A DNA stretch of 64,000 bases from Planobispora rosea (GTDB lineage: Bacteria; Actinomycetota; Actinomycetes; Streptosporangiales; Streptosporangiaceae). The notes beneath the pieces are model-generated. The model made no database searches, had not been told where the DNA came from, and saw only the letters and a list, made by a program, of their open reading frames with translations. Made by a program: the position numbers and the translations under genes. Position 1 is the first letter of the stretch, and every line of letters begins with the position of its first letter. The DNA lies in contig NZ_BMQP01000005.1 of NCBI RefSeq assembly GCF_014648175.1, positions 1 through 64,000 on the forward strand, read 5' to 3'. Positions 17,259 through 25,089 of this stretch are shown in pieces.

Positions 17259-18107
17259 TTAGCGCAGCGGGGCGACGGGGCCGTCGGGGTTGTTCATCCG
17301 GCCGTCCACCGTCGTGCGCACGTACTGGGCGACCTCCTCGTCCGACAGGCGGCGGAACCCGTCGGCGGTGATCACCGCGACCACCGGCCAGATCTGGCGG
17401 GTCACGTCGGGACCACCGGTGGCCGAGTCGTCGTCGGCCGCGTCGTAGAGGGCCTGGATGAGCGTCAGGACGGTGTCCTCGGGCGAGGCTCCCTCGCGGT
17501 AGAGCTTCTTCAGCGCGCCGCGCGCGAAGATCGAACCGGAGCCGATCGCGTGGTGCTGGTACTGCTCGTAGGGGCCGCCGCCGACGTCGTAGCCGAAGAT
17601 CCGGCCACCGTCGATCTCCGGGTCGTAGGCCGCGAACAGCGGCACCACCACCAGCCCCTGCATCGCCATCGCGAGGTTGCCGCGGATCATCGTGGCGAGC
17701 CGGTTGGCCTTGCCCGCCACGGAGAGCGTGCGGCCCTCCATCTTCTCGTAGTGCTCCAGCTCGACCCGGTAGAGGCGGGCCATCTCGATGCCGGTGCTCG
17801 CCGCGCCGGCGATGCCCATGCACGAGTAGTCGTCGGTGCGGAAGACCTTCTCTATGTCCCGCTGGGAGATGATGTTGCCGGAGGTCGCACGGCGGTCACC
17901 CGCCATCACCACACCCCCGGCGCAGGTCGCCGCGACGATCGTGGTGGCGTGCGGAATCCGGTCGCCGACCGGGGTCGCCAGGGTGTCGTTACGGCCGGGC
18001 AGCAACTCCGGCGCGTAGGACCCGACGAACTCGGTGAACGAGGAGTTTCCGGTGTTCGTGAAGAGATGGTTCACCATGCCGGCGGGCAGGTCCCTGTGCG
18101 ATGCCAC
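17259..18107 (-). CDS. prcB: 20S proteasome beta subunit PrcB
   Basis: A 282-residue proteolytic subunit. A 54-residue propeptide is removed to expose Thr55 of [19 protein letters not shown]. Counting from this threonine, Asp17 and Lys33 of the active site are Asp71 and Lys87. The start is GTG at 18107 after GGAGGGAG. A candidate -10 (TAGGGT at 18143-18148 on the minus strand) and a GTGCATGCAC palindrome (18163-18172) lie upstream. In most actinobacteria pup lies just upstream; here the neighbour is a divergent sugar ABC operon. Confidence 0.97.
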   Translation of the reverse strand: MASHRDLPAGMVNHLFTNTGNSSFTEFVGSYAPELLPGRNDTLATPVGDRIPHATTIVAATCAGGVVMAGDRRATSGNIISQRDIEKVFRTDDYSCMGIAGAASTGIEMARLYRVELEHYEKMEGRTLSVAGKANRLATMIRGNLAMAMQGLVVVPLFAAYDPEIDGGRIFGYDVGGGPYEQYQHHAIGSGSIFARGALKKLYREGASPEDTVLTLIQALYDAADDDSATGGPDVTRQIWPVVAVITADGFRRLSDEEVAQYVRTTVDGRMNNPDGPVAPLR

Positions 18108-18291
18108 GCGACTCCCTCCAAAGGTGCTTCCTTTACGGTCCGACCCTACTCACCTTGCCGTGGTGCATGCACTTCCCTCGATCAGCTCAACGCGAACCAC
18201 TCCCGGTGGGCGCCCTCAATCTTTACGCACGAGTACGCCCGTGTAATTGTCGAGTTGTCGTGACATGCCGCCGCCTCCCGAGGAGGTCGCC

Positions 18292-19674
18292 GTGAGACTC
18301 TCCCCCCGCCCCGCGCTGATCGCAGCCCTCGCGGCGGCGCTGCTGGCCCTGGCGTCCTGCGGATCCGACACCCCCGAGGGGGAGGGCTCCGTCACGCTGA
18401 CCATCACCGCCAACGCGATCCCCGGCGGCAAGAACTCGGCCAGCGCCGACTGGATCAGGCAGTGGGTGATCCCCCGGTTCGAGGCCGCGCAGAAGGCCGC
18501 CGGGCGCGACGTGCGGGTGCTGTTCCAGCCCAACGGCGTCGACGACGAGCAGTACAAGACGAAGATCGCGCTGGACCTGAAGTCGAGGACCGGCGCCGAC
18601 GTGATCGACCTCGACGGGATCTGGGTGGGCGAGTTCGCCCAGGCCGGATACGTCAAACCGCTCTCCGAGGTGGGCGGGCCGCAGGTGGACGCCTGGGAGG
18701 GCTGGGCGCAGATCCCGCAGGCCGTACAGGGGCTGGGCATCTTCGACGGCAAGAAGTACGGCCTGCCGCAGGGCACCGACGGCCGGGTCCTGTTCTACAA
18801 CAAGGAGCTGTTCGCCAGGGCCGGCCTGCCCGACCCGTGGCAGCCGACCAGCTGGCAGGAGATCATCGACGCGGGCACGGCGCTGAGGAAACTGCCCGGC
18901 GTCACCCCGATCCAGATCAACGCTGGCACCGCGATGGGCGAGGCGACCACGATGCAGGGCGCTCTGCCGCTGCTGGCCGGGACCGGCACCGAGATCTACG
19001 CCGACGGCAAGTGGACCGGCGCCTCCCAGGGGATCAAGGACGTGCTCGGGTTCTACCGGCAGATCTACGGCGGCGGCCTGGGCGACCCCAGGCTGCAGCA
19101 GGAGGCCAAGGGGCGTGACAAGTCCTTCGCCGAGTTCGCCGACGGGAAGATCGGCATCCTGGCCGAGGGCGACTACTTCTGGCGGTCCGTCGTCGAACCG
19201 CAGGCGGGTGTGGCGCCGATGGCCGACCGGGACGAGGTCGTCGGCTACGCCAAGATCCCGGCCAGGGAGCCCGGCGCGGGCGTCCGCGGCCAGGACTTCG
19301 TCAGCATGTCCGGCGGGGCCGTACGGGTGCTGAACCCCTTCTCCCAGAACCCGAGGCAGGCGTGGGAGCTGATGGCGTTCATGCACTCGGCCGAGGCGAT
19401 CAAGGCCGAGCTCGCCGGGGCGGCCCGCGTCACCTCCCGCACCGACGTCAACGACGAGGTCCTCGCAGGCGACCCGATGCTGACGTTCATCGCCAAGGAG
19501 ATCCTGCCGATCACCTCCTACCGCCCGGGCCTGGCCGTCTACCCGCAGGTCTCCGCCGCCCTGCAGGAGGCCACCGCCGCCGTCGTCTCCGGCACGCCCC
19601 CCGAGGAGGCGGCGAACGCCTACCGCGCCAAGGTGGAGGGAATCGTCGGCGGCCCCGGCAACGTCTCCAACTGA
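18292..19674 (+). CDS. Sugar ABC transporter substrate-binding lipoprotein
   Basis: A 460-residue extracellular solute-binding protein of family 1 (MalE/UgpB type). The signal peptide ends in lipobox LASC with Cys23. Typical blocks are VIDLDGIWVGEFAQAGYVKPL and YGLPQGTDGRVLFYNKELF. It captures the substrate outside the membrane for the two permeases downstream. The GTG at 18292 is used because GAGGAGG lies 8 bases upstream; an earlier in-frame start would disrupt the signal peptide. It is the first gene of a seven-gene plus-strand operon and is divergent from prcB. The ligand is probably a mannose-containing glycan or glycoside, inferred from the GH38 gene. Confidence 0.9.
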   Translation: MRLSPRPALIAALAAALLALASCGSDTPEGEGSVTLTITANAIPGGKNSASADWIRQWVIPRFEAAQKAAGRDVRVLFQPNGVDDEQYKTKIALDLKSRTGADVIDLDGIWVGEFAQAGYVKPLSEVGGPQVDAWEGWAQIPQAVQGLGIFDGKKYGLPQGTDGRVLFYNKELFARAGLPDPWQPTSWQEIIDAGTALRKLPGVTPIQINAGTAMGEATTMQGALPLLAGTGTEIYADGKWTGASQGIKDVLGFYRQIYGGGLGDPRLQQEAKGRDKSFAEFADGKIGILAEGDYFWRSVVEPQAGVAPMADRDEVVGYAKIPAREPGAGVRGQDFVSMSGGAVRVLNPFSQNPRQAWELMAFMHSAEAIKAELAGAARVTSRTDVNDEVLAGDPMLTFIAKEILPITSYRPGLAVYPQVSAALQEATAAVVSGTPPEEAANAYRAKVEGIVGGPGNVSN

Positions 19675-19710
19675 CCGGGCGGGGCAACCGCGAGGGGGCG
19701 CCGGTGCCCT

Positions 19711-19742
19711 GGAGCGAAGGAGCGAAGGAGCGAGGAACGAGC
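19711..19742 (+). repeat. GGAGCGAA tandem repeats upstream of permease gene
   Basis: Three adjacent 8-bp copies of GGAGCGAA/G at 19711-19734, then GAACGAGCGG. They lie in the 129-base gap between the binding protein and first permease. Similar GAGCGAG words occur before pafC. Confidence 0.7.
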
Positions 19743-19803
19743 GGATGAGTGACGAGGGAAGGCGCCGGTTACCGGCCCCCGAGCCGCGACGCGCAGCGTC
19801 GCC

Positions 19804-20766
19804 ATGAACACTGATGCGGCGGGGCTCGGGAGGCGGCGAGCGGTCGGGTTCGTGCTGCCGGCGCTGGTGCTCATCGGGGTGTTCCTGGTCTTCCCCGCGC
19901 TGTGGACGATCTATCTGGGGCTCACCGACTACCGTCTGACCGGGCTGGCCGCGGCCGATCCCCAGGTGGTCGGGGCCGACAACTACACCGCGGCGATCGG
20001 CGACGACCGGTTCCGCACCTCGCTCTGGCTGAGCGTGCAGTACGTGCTCGGCTCGGCCGTGATCGGTCAGGCCGTTCTGGGCTTCGCGCTCGCCTGGACG
20101 CTGCGCGACCGGCGCGGGCCGGTACGGCGCATCATCGAAGGGCTGGTGCTGCTGTCGTGGATCCTGCCGAGCTCGGTCGTGGCGTTCCTGTGGATCGCGC
20201 TCCTGGACCGCGACGGCGGAACCCTCAACGCCCTGCTGGGCACCCCCGGCGCCGCCTGGCTGCTCGACCACCCGATGTTGTCGATCATCGTGTTCAACAC
20301 GTGGCGCGGCACCGCGTTCTCGATGATGCTCTACGCCGCCGCGCTGGAGACCGTCCCCCCGTCCCACCTGGAGACCGCCCGCCTGGCCGGGGCCTCGGCC
20401 CTCCAGCAGCTGCGCGACGTGGTCCTGCCCCGGATCAAGGGCCACGTCCTGACCAACATGCTGCTGATCAGCCTGTGGACCTTCAACGACTTCACCCCGT
20501 TCCTGATCACCGCGGGCGGGCCCGAGGGCCGCTCGGAGATCCTGCCGTTCTACGTCTACACCACCGCCCTGCGCGGCGGGCAGCTCGGCTTCGGCGCCGC
20601 CGTCTCCTTCCTCATCCTGCTGATCAACCTCGTCTTCGCCCTCGCCTACCTGCGCCTGCTCCGCACCCGCGACCGCACCCGCGACCGTGATCGTGGCCGC
20701 GATCACGGCGACGGCGGCGGGGCCGTCTCCGGGGCCGGCCCCGCGATCCGGGGGACCGCCGGATGA
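19804..20766 (+). CDS. Sugar ABC transporter permease (MalF type)
   Basis: A 320-residue integral membrane protein with six predicted helices and the EAA loop ETARLAGASALQQLRDVVLP that contacts the ATPase. It forms one half of the channel for the imported sugar. The ATG at 19804 is used. The 129-base gap upstream carries GGAGCGAA repeats. The C-terminal 20 residues are Arg/Asp-rich (RTRDRTRDRDRGRD) from a short nucleotide repeat. It overlaps the next permease by four bases (ATGA), so the two are translationally coupled. Confidence 0.92.
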   Translation: MNTDAAGLGRRRAVGFVLPALVLIGVFLVFPALWTIYLGLTDYRLTGLAAADPQVVGADNYTAAIGDDRFRTSLWLSVQYVLGSAVIGQAVLGFALAWTLRDRRGPVRRIIEGLVLLSWILPSSVVAFLWIALLDRDGGTLNALLGTPGAAWLLDHPMLSIIVFNTWRGTAFSMMLYAAALETVPPSHLETARLAGASALQQLRDVVLPRIKGHVLTNMLLISLWTFNDFTPFLITAGGPEGRSEILPFYVYTTALRGGQLGFGAAVSFLILLINLVFALAYLRLLRTRDRTRDRDRGRDHGDGGGAVSGAGPAIRGTAG

Positions 20767-21587
20767 GCGCCGTCCGCCACGTCCTCGGCCGGATCGCCTC
20801 GGCGGCCTTCCTCGCCGTCGTCGGCGCGTTCTTCGCGCTGCCGATGCTCTGGCTGGCCTCGGCCCCCTTCGACGCCGCCCCCTCCATCACCGTCTCCGTC
20901 CCCGAGTTCACCCTCGCCAACTTCCGCGCCATCCTCGACAACCCCTACGCGCTCGGCTCCATCGGCAACTCCGTCATCCAGGCCGGCGGCGCGGCGGCGA
21001 TCGTCGTCGTCCTGGCCGCGCTGGCCGCCTACGCCCTGTCCCGCGTCCGGGTGCCGGGCCGCGACGCCCTGCTGTACGTGCTGCTCCTGCTCTCCTCCGT
21101 CGTCACCGGCACCGCCGCCATGGTGCCGATCTTCGAGCTGGCCACCCGCCTCGATCTGATCGACACCCACCTCGGCGTCATCCTCGTCGTCTCCGGCGGC
21201 CTGCTCCCCGCCGCGATCTTCATCCTGAAGGACTTCATGGACGCCACCCCGACCTCCTACGAGGAGTCCGCCCGGGTGTTCGGCGCCTCGCCGCTGCAGA
21301 TCCTGTGGCACATCGTGGTCCCCGTGGTCCGGCCCGGCCTTGCCACCATCGCGGTCTGGGCCGTGGCCAGCGTCTGGGGCGGCTTCCTCATGCAGTACAT
21401 CCTGCTGCGCGACCCGGCCAAGGCCCCCAGCGCGGTGATCCTCTACACCCTCTACACCGAGGGCGGGCAGCCCAATCTCGATCTCATCTCCACCTTCTCA
21501 CTGCTCTACTCGCTGCCCGTGGTCCTGATGTACCTGTTCGTCAGCGGCCGGTACGGCTTCCGCTTCCACGGAGGAATCAAGCAGTGA
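20763..21587 (+). CDS. Sugar ABC transporter permease (MalG type)
   Basis: A 274-residue partner permease with six predicted helices and an EAA-type loop (ESARVFGASPLQILWHIVVP). With the MalF-type subunit it forms the membrane channel. Start ATG at 20763 overlaps the previous stop. Its own stop overlaps the GTG of the ATPase gene, so all three are coupled. Confidence 0.92.
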   Translation: MSAVRHVLGRIASAAFLAVVGAFFALPMLWLASAPFDAAPSITVSVPEFTLANFRAILDNPYALGSIGNSVIQAGGAAAIVVVLAALAAYALSRVRVPGRDALLYVLLLLSSVVTGTAAMVPIFELATRLDLIDTHLGVILVVSGGLLPAAIFILKDFMDATPTSYEESARVFGASPLQILWHIVVPVVRPGLATIAVWAVASVWGGFLMQYILLRDPAKAPSAVILYTLYTEGGQPNLDLISTFSLLYSLPVVLMYLFVSGRYGFRFHGGIKQ

Positions 21588-22654
21588 CGATCTCCCTGCA
21601 CGGCCTGACCAAGGTGTTCCCCGGCGGGGTCCGCGCCCTGGACTCCCTCGACCTGGACATCGGCGAGGGCGAGTTCTTCGCCCTGCTCGGCCCTTCCGGC
21701 TGCGGCAAGACCACGCTGCTGCGCAGCATCGCCGGGCTGGAGACGCCGACCTCCGGCACCGTCTCCATCGGCGGCGCCGACGTCACCGCGCTTCCGCCCG
21801 GCCGCCGCGACGTCGCCATGGTCTTCCAGGACTACGCCCTCTTCCCGCACATGGACGTCACCGCCAACATCGCCTACCCGCTGCGCATCCAGAAGGTGCC
21901 GCGCGCCCGCCGCGAGGCCAGGGCCGCCGAGGTCGCCGGCCGGCTGAGCCTGTCGGAGCTGCTCGGCCGCCGCCCGGGGCAGCTGTCCGGGGGACAGCAG
22001 CAGCGCGTCGCCCTCGCCCGCGCCATCGCCTGCCACCCCAAGGTCTTCCTCTTCGACGAGCCCCTGTCCAACCTCGACGCCCGGCTGCGCCTGGAGGCCC
22101 GCACCTTCCTCAAGCGCCTGCAGGACGAACTCGGCGTCACCACCGTCTTCGTCACCCACGACCAGGGGGAGGCCCTGGCCCTCGCCCACCGCATCGCCGT
22201 CATGGACGCCGGGCGGATCACCCAGGTCGGCACCCCCGCCGAGATCTTCCGCCGGCCCGCCACCACCTTCGTCGCCTCCTTCATCGGCTCCACCCCGATG
22301 AACCTCCTGCCCGGCGAGGTCGCCGGCGGCGCCCTGCACGTCGCCGGGGCCGTCCTGCCCGCCCCGCCCGGGCTGCCCGACGGCGAGGAGATCGTGTACG
22401 GCGTCCGCCCCGAGTACGCCGACCTGTCGGCCGTCCCCCGCGACGACGCCTTCCCCGGCACCGTCGCCGTCCTGGAGAACCTCGGCACCTCCACCCTGGT
22501 CACCCTGGAGGGCGGCGGGGAGGACGGCGACCGGCTCGTCCAGGTCGTCGTCCCCGAGGGGGAGGATCCCCCGGTCGGCGCCGCCGCCTGGGCCGTTCCC
22601 CGCCCGGACCGCGCCCTGGTCTACCACGGCGACCGGCTGGTCCATCCGGCATGA
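21584..22654 (+). CDS. Sugar ABC transporter ATPase (MalK/UgpC type)
   Basis: A 356-residue ATPase with Walker A GPSGCGKTT from residue 36, Q-loop FQDYALFPH, signature LSGGQQQR, Walker B VFLFDEPLSNLD and the H-loop THD. The C-terminal 120 residues form the OB-like TOBE region seen in MalK/UgpC. It powers import through the two permeases. Start GTG at 21584 overlaps the permease stop. Actinobacterial sugar importers often share one distant MsiK ATPase; this operon encodes its own. Confidence 0.93.
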   Translation: MTISLHGLTKVFPGGVRALDSLDLDIGEGEFFALLGPSGCGKTTLLRSIAGLETPTSGTVSIGGADVTALPPGRRDVAMVFQDYALFPHMDVTANIAYPLRIQKVPRARREARAAEVAGRLSLSELLGRRPGQLSGGQQQRVALARAIACHPKVFLFDEPLSNLDARLRLEARTFLKRLQDELGVTTVFVTHDQGEALALAHRIAVMDAGRITQVGTPAEIFRRPATTFVASFIGSTPMNLLPGEVAGGALHVAGAVLPAPPGLPDGEEIVYGVRPEYADLSAVPRDDAFPGTVAVLENLGTSTLVTLEGGGEDGDRLVQVVVPEGEDPPVGAAAWAVPRPDRALVYHGDRLVHPA

Positions 22655-22710
22655 AGACCACGGTCCGCGGACAGGGACACCGGTGCGGGCGCGAGGGCCC
22701 CGGACGGGAG

Positions 22711-22763
22711 CACGGCATGAGGGCAGCGGCATGAGGACAGCGGCTATGAGGACAGCGGTATGA
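22711..22763 (+). repeat. Tandem 14-15 bp repeats, each with an ATG
   Basis: Four copies of a unit close to ATGAGGACAGCGGC, with ATGs at 22717, 22731, 22746 and 22760. Steps of 14, 15 and 14 bases put the first three out of frame with the last, which starts the PHP gene. Confidence 0.8.
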
Positions 22764-23992
22764 GAGCGATGCGCCGTACCGGTCACTGGACCGTCGCCGA
22801 CCGCGTCGCCGCCCCGGTCCGCGGCGTCCCGTTCGAGCTGCCCGCCGGCGCCCGCGCCTTCACCGTCCGCCTCGCCTACGACCGCTCGGCGGGCGTGCTC
22901 GACCTGGGCTGCCTCGGCCCGCGGGGGTTCCGCGGCTGGTCCGGCGGGGCCCGCTCCGAGTACACGATCGCCCCGGCCTGGGCCACCCCCGGCTATCTGT
23001 CCGGCGAGCCCGAGCCCGGCGTCTGGCACGTCCTGCTCGGCCTGCACCGGGTCCCGCCCGGCGGCCTGCCGTACCGGCTGCGGATCATCCCGCACGTCTC
23101 CCCGCCGGCCGTTCCCCCGCCGCTCCGGCGCGGCCTGCGCCCCCCGCCCCCGCCGCCCCGCGAGCCCGCCGCGGCCCGGCGCGGCCTGCCCGTCCTCGGG
23201 GGCCTGCGCTGGCTCGCCGGGGACCTGCACACGCACACCGTGCACTCCGACGGCTCCCTGACCGTCGCCGAGCTGGCCTGCCTGGCCGCCGACCGGGGCC
23301 TGGACTTCCTGGCCGTCACCGACCACAACACCGTCAGCCACCACGCCGAGCTGCCCGCCGCCGCCGCGTACGCCGCCATCACCCTCCTGCCCGGCCAGGA
23401 GATCACCACCGACCTCGGCCACGCCAACGCCTTCGGCGACCTCGGCTGGATCGACTTCCGCGAGCCGCCCGGCGTGTGGGCGGCCGCCGTACGGGAGAGG
23501 GACGGAGTGATGTCGATCAACCATCCCGTCGCCGCCGACTGCGCCTGGCGTCATCCCCCGCCCGGCACGGACGTGCGGTCCCCGGTCGTCGAGGCCTGGC
23601 ACTGGAGCTGGCTGGACCGTTCCTGGGGCGCCCCGCTGGCCTGGACCCAGGCGTGGACCGCCGCCCCCATCATGATCGGCGGCAGCGACTACCACCGGCC
23701 CGAGGAGGGGCACCCGCCCGGCGAGCCGACCACCTGGATCCTCGGCGGTGACGCTCCCGGCGCGGCCCTCGACGGGCTGCGCGCCGGCGCCACCGCCGTC
23801 TCGGCCTCGCCCGGCGGGCCGCTCCTGCTCCGCCACGGCGACGACTTCATCGTCCTGGACGCCGACGGCCTCGTCCTGTGGGGTCCCGACACCCGCCGGG
23901 TGATCGTCGGCGACCGGGTCGTCCTGCCCGCCCGGCCGGGCCCCCACCGGCTGGAGACCTTCCGCAACGAGGTGATGGCCCTGTGCAGCTGA
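22760..23992 (+). CDS. PHP-domain metallo-phosphoesterase (CehA/McbA-like)
   Basis: A 410-residue protein. A beta-rich N-terminal part (1-115) and a proline-rich linker precede the PHP domain, which starts at DLHTHTVHSDG (His157, His159, His162, Asp164) and continues with VTDHN and an IGGSDYH block; these are the metal ligands. PHP enzymes of this group hydrolyse phosphoesters or phosphodiesters. There is no clear signal peptide, so it should act in the cytosol on an imported compound. The ATG at 22760 is the last of four repeated ATGs; ATG 22769 is also possible. It overlaps the next gene by 10 bases. Confidence 0.82.
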   Translation: MRAMRRTGHWTVADRVAAPVRGVPFELPAGARAFTVRLAYDRSAGVLDLGCLGPRGFRGWSGGARSEYTIAPAWATPGYLSGEPEPGVWHVLLGLHRVPPGGLPYRLRIIPHVSPPAVPPPLRRGLRPPPPPPREPAAARRGLPVLGGLRWLAGDLHTHTVHSDGSLTVAELACLAADRGLDFLAVTDHNTVSHHAELPAAAAYAAITLLPGQEITTDLGHANAFGDLGWIDFREPPGVWAAAVRERDGVMSINHPVAADCAWRHPPPGTDVRSPVVEAWHWSWLDRSWGAPLAWTQAWTAAPIMIGGSDYHRPEEGHPPGEPTTWILGGDAPGAALDGLRAGATAVSASPGGPLLLRHGDDFIVLDADGLVLWGPDTRRVIVGDRVVLPARPGPHRLETFRNEVMALCS

Positions 23993-25089
23993 CCCCGGCC
24001 GGTCCGGTGGACGTCGCGGTCGCCGGGCTCGGCGTGGCCGCGCAGGTGATGTACCTGCCGCTGCTGGCCAGGCGGCCGGAGCTGTTCCGCGTCACCGCCG
24101 TCTGCGACCTCGACCCCGGGCGGGCCGGTCTGGCCGCCCGGCGCACCGGCGCCCGCCCCTTCTCCGATCCGTACGCCATGCTCGGTCACGGCGGCTTCGA
24201 CGCCCTCATCGTGCTCACCGCCGGGACCCACGGCGAGATCGTCTCCGCCGCGCTCGCCGCCGGGTACGCCGTCCTGTGCGAGAAGCCCCTCGCCTACAGC
24301 CGCGCCGAGGTGAGCGCCCTGCAGAACGAGGACCGCCTCATGGTCGGCTACATGAAGCAGTACGACCCGGCCGTCCGGCGCGCCGCCGCCCTCCTCGGCG
24401 GGCACGCCATCCGGCACCTCGACGTCACGGTCCTGCACCCCGCCGGCGAGGCCCAGCTCGCCTTCGCCCGCGTCCCCCCCTCCAGGCCCTCCCCGCAGGC
24501 CCTGGAGCCCTGGCTGGACGCCGACGAGCGGGCCCTGGACACCGCCCTCGGTCCCGCCGCCCCCGCGGCCTGGCGGTCCCTCTACGCGAACGTCGTGCTC
24601 GGCAGCCTCTGCCACGACCTGGCCCTCATGCGGACCTTCAGCGGCCCGCCCGCCACCGTCGAGCACGCCGCCGTCTGGGACGGGCCCTCCGTCGAGGTCG
24701 CCGGCGCGCTGGAGCACGGCCGGTACGGCCTGCGCTGGCACTACCTGCCCGGCCACCCGGCCTACCGCGAGACCGTCACCGTCCACCACGAGGACGGCTC
24801 CCTGGAGCTCGTCTTCCCCTCCCCCTACCTGATGAACGCACCCACCGTCCTGACCGCCACATCCCTCTCCGGCACCACCGAGGTGCGGGCCGCGCACCGC
24901 GACGTGACCGAGGCGTTCGAGCTCCAGCTGGAGGCCTTCCACGCCCTGGTCACCGAGGACACGCCCCCGCTCACCGGGCTCGCGGGCGCCGTCGCCGATA
25001 TCGTGACGGCGCAGCGGATCATCGCAGCGGCCGCCGGAGACGCCATCGGAGGCGAAGCCAATGACGCACACCAGTCGCACGACGCCTGA
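23983..25089 (+). CDS. Gfo/Idh/MocA family oxidoreductase
   Basis: A 368-residue NAD(P)-dependent dehydrogenase. The Rossmann motif VAVAGLGVAAQ is at the N-terminus and the conserved EKPLAYS (usual EKP) near residue 98. The family oxidises or reduces sugars, inositols and their derivatives. The GTG at 23983 is chosen because it overlaps the PHP stop and gives a complete Rossmann fold; a GTG at 24007 is possible. Its 3' end overlaps the mannosidase start by 29 bases. In this operon it probably works on the sugar released from the imported compound. Confidence 0.85.
   Translation: MQLTPAGPVDVAVAGLGVAAQVMYLPLLARRPELFRVTAVCDLDPGRAGLAARRTGARPFSDPYAMLGHGGFDALIVLTAGTHGEIVSAALAAGYAVLCEKPLAYSRAEVSALQNEDRLMVGYMKQYDPAVRRAAALLGGHAIRHLDVTVLHPAGEAQLAFARVPPSRPSPQALEPWLDADERALDTALGPAAPAAWRSLYANVVLGSLCHDLALMRTFSGPPATVEHAAVWDGPSVEVAGALEHGRYGLRWHYLPGHPAYRETVTVHHEDGSLELVFPSPYLMNAPTVLTATSLSGTTEVRAAHRDVTEAFELQLEAFHALVTEDTPPLTGLAGAVADIVTAQRIIAAAAGDAIGGEANDAHQSHDA

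Noticed and set aside
18108..18291. LacI-type operator before the sugar operon
   Set aside because: I looked for a symmetric site in the gap and found only GTGCATGCAC, which lies nearer prcB, and no LacI gene is in the operon.
18223..20706. An 827-codon minus-strand ORF
   Set aside because: It is antisense to the sugar-binding protein and permease and is a composition shadow.
21506..23947. An 813-codon minus-strand ORF
   Set aside because: It is antisense to the ABC ATPase and PHP gene, Gly/Gln-rich and without domains.
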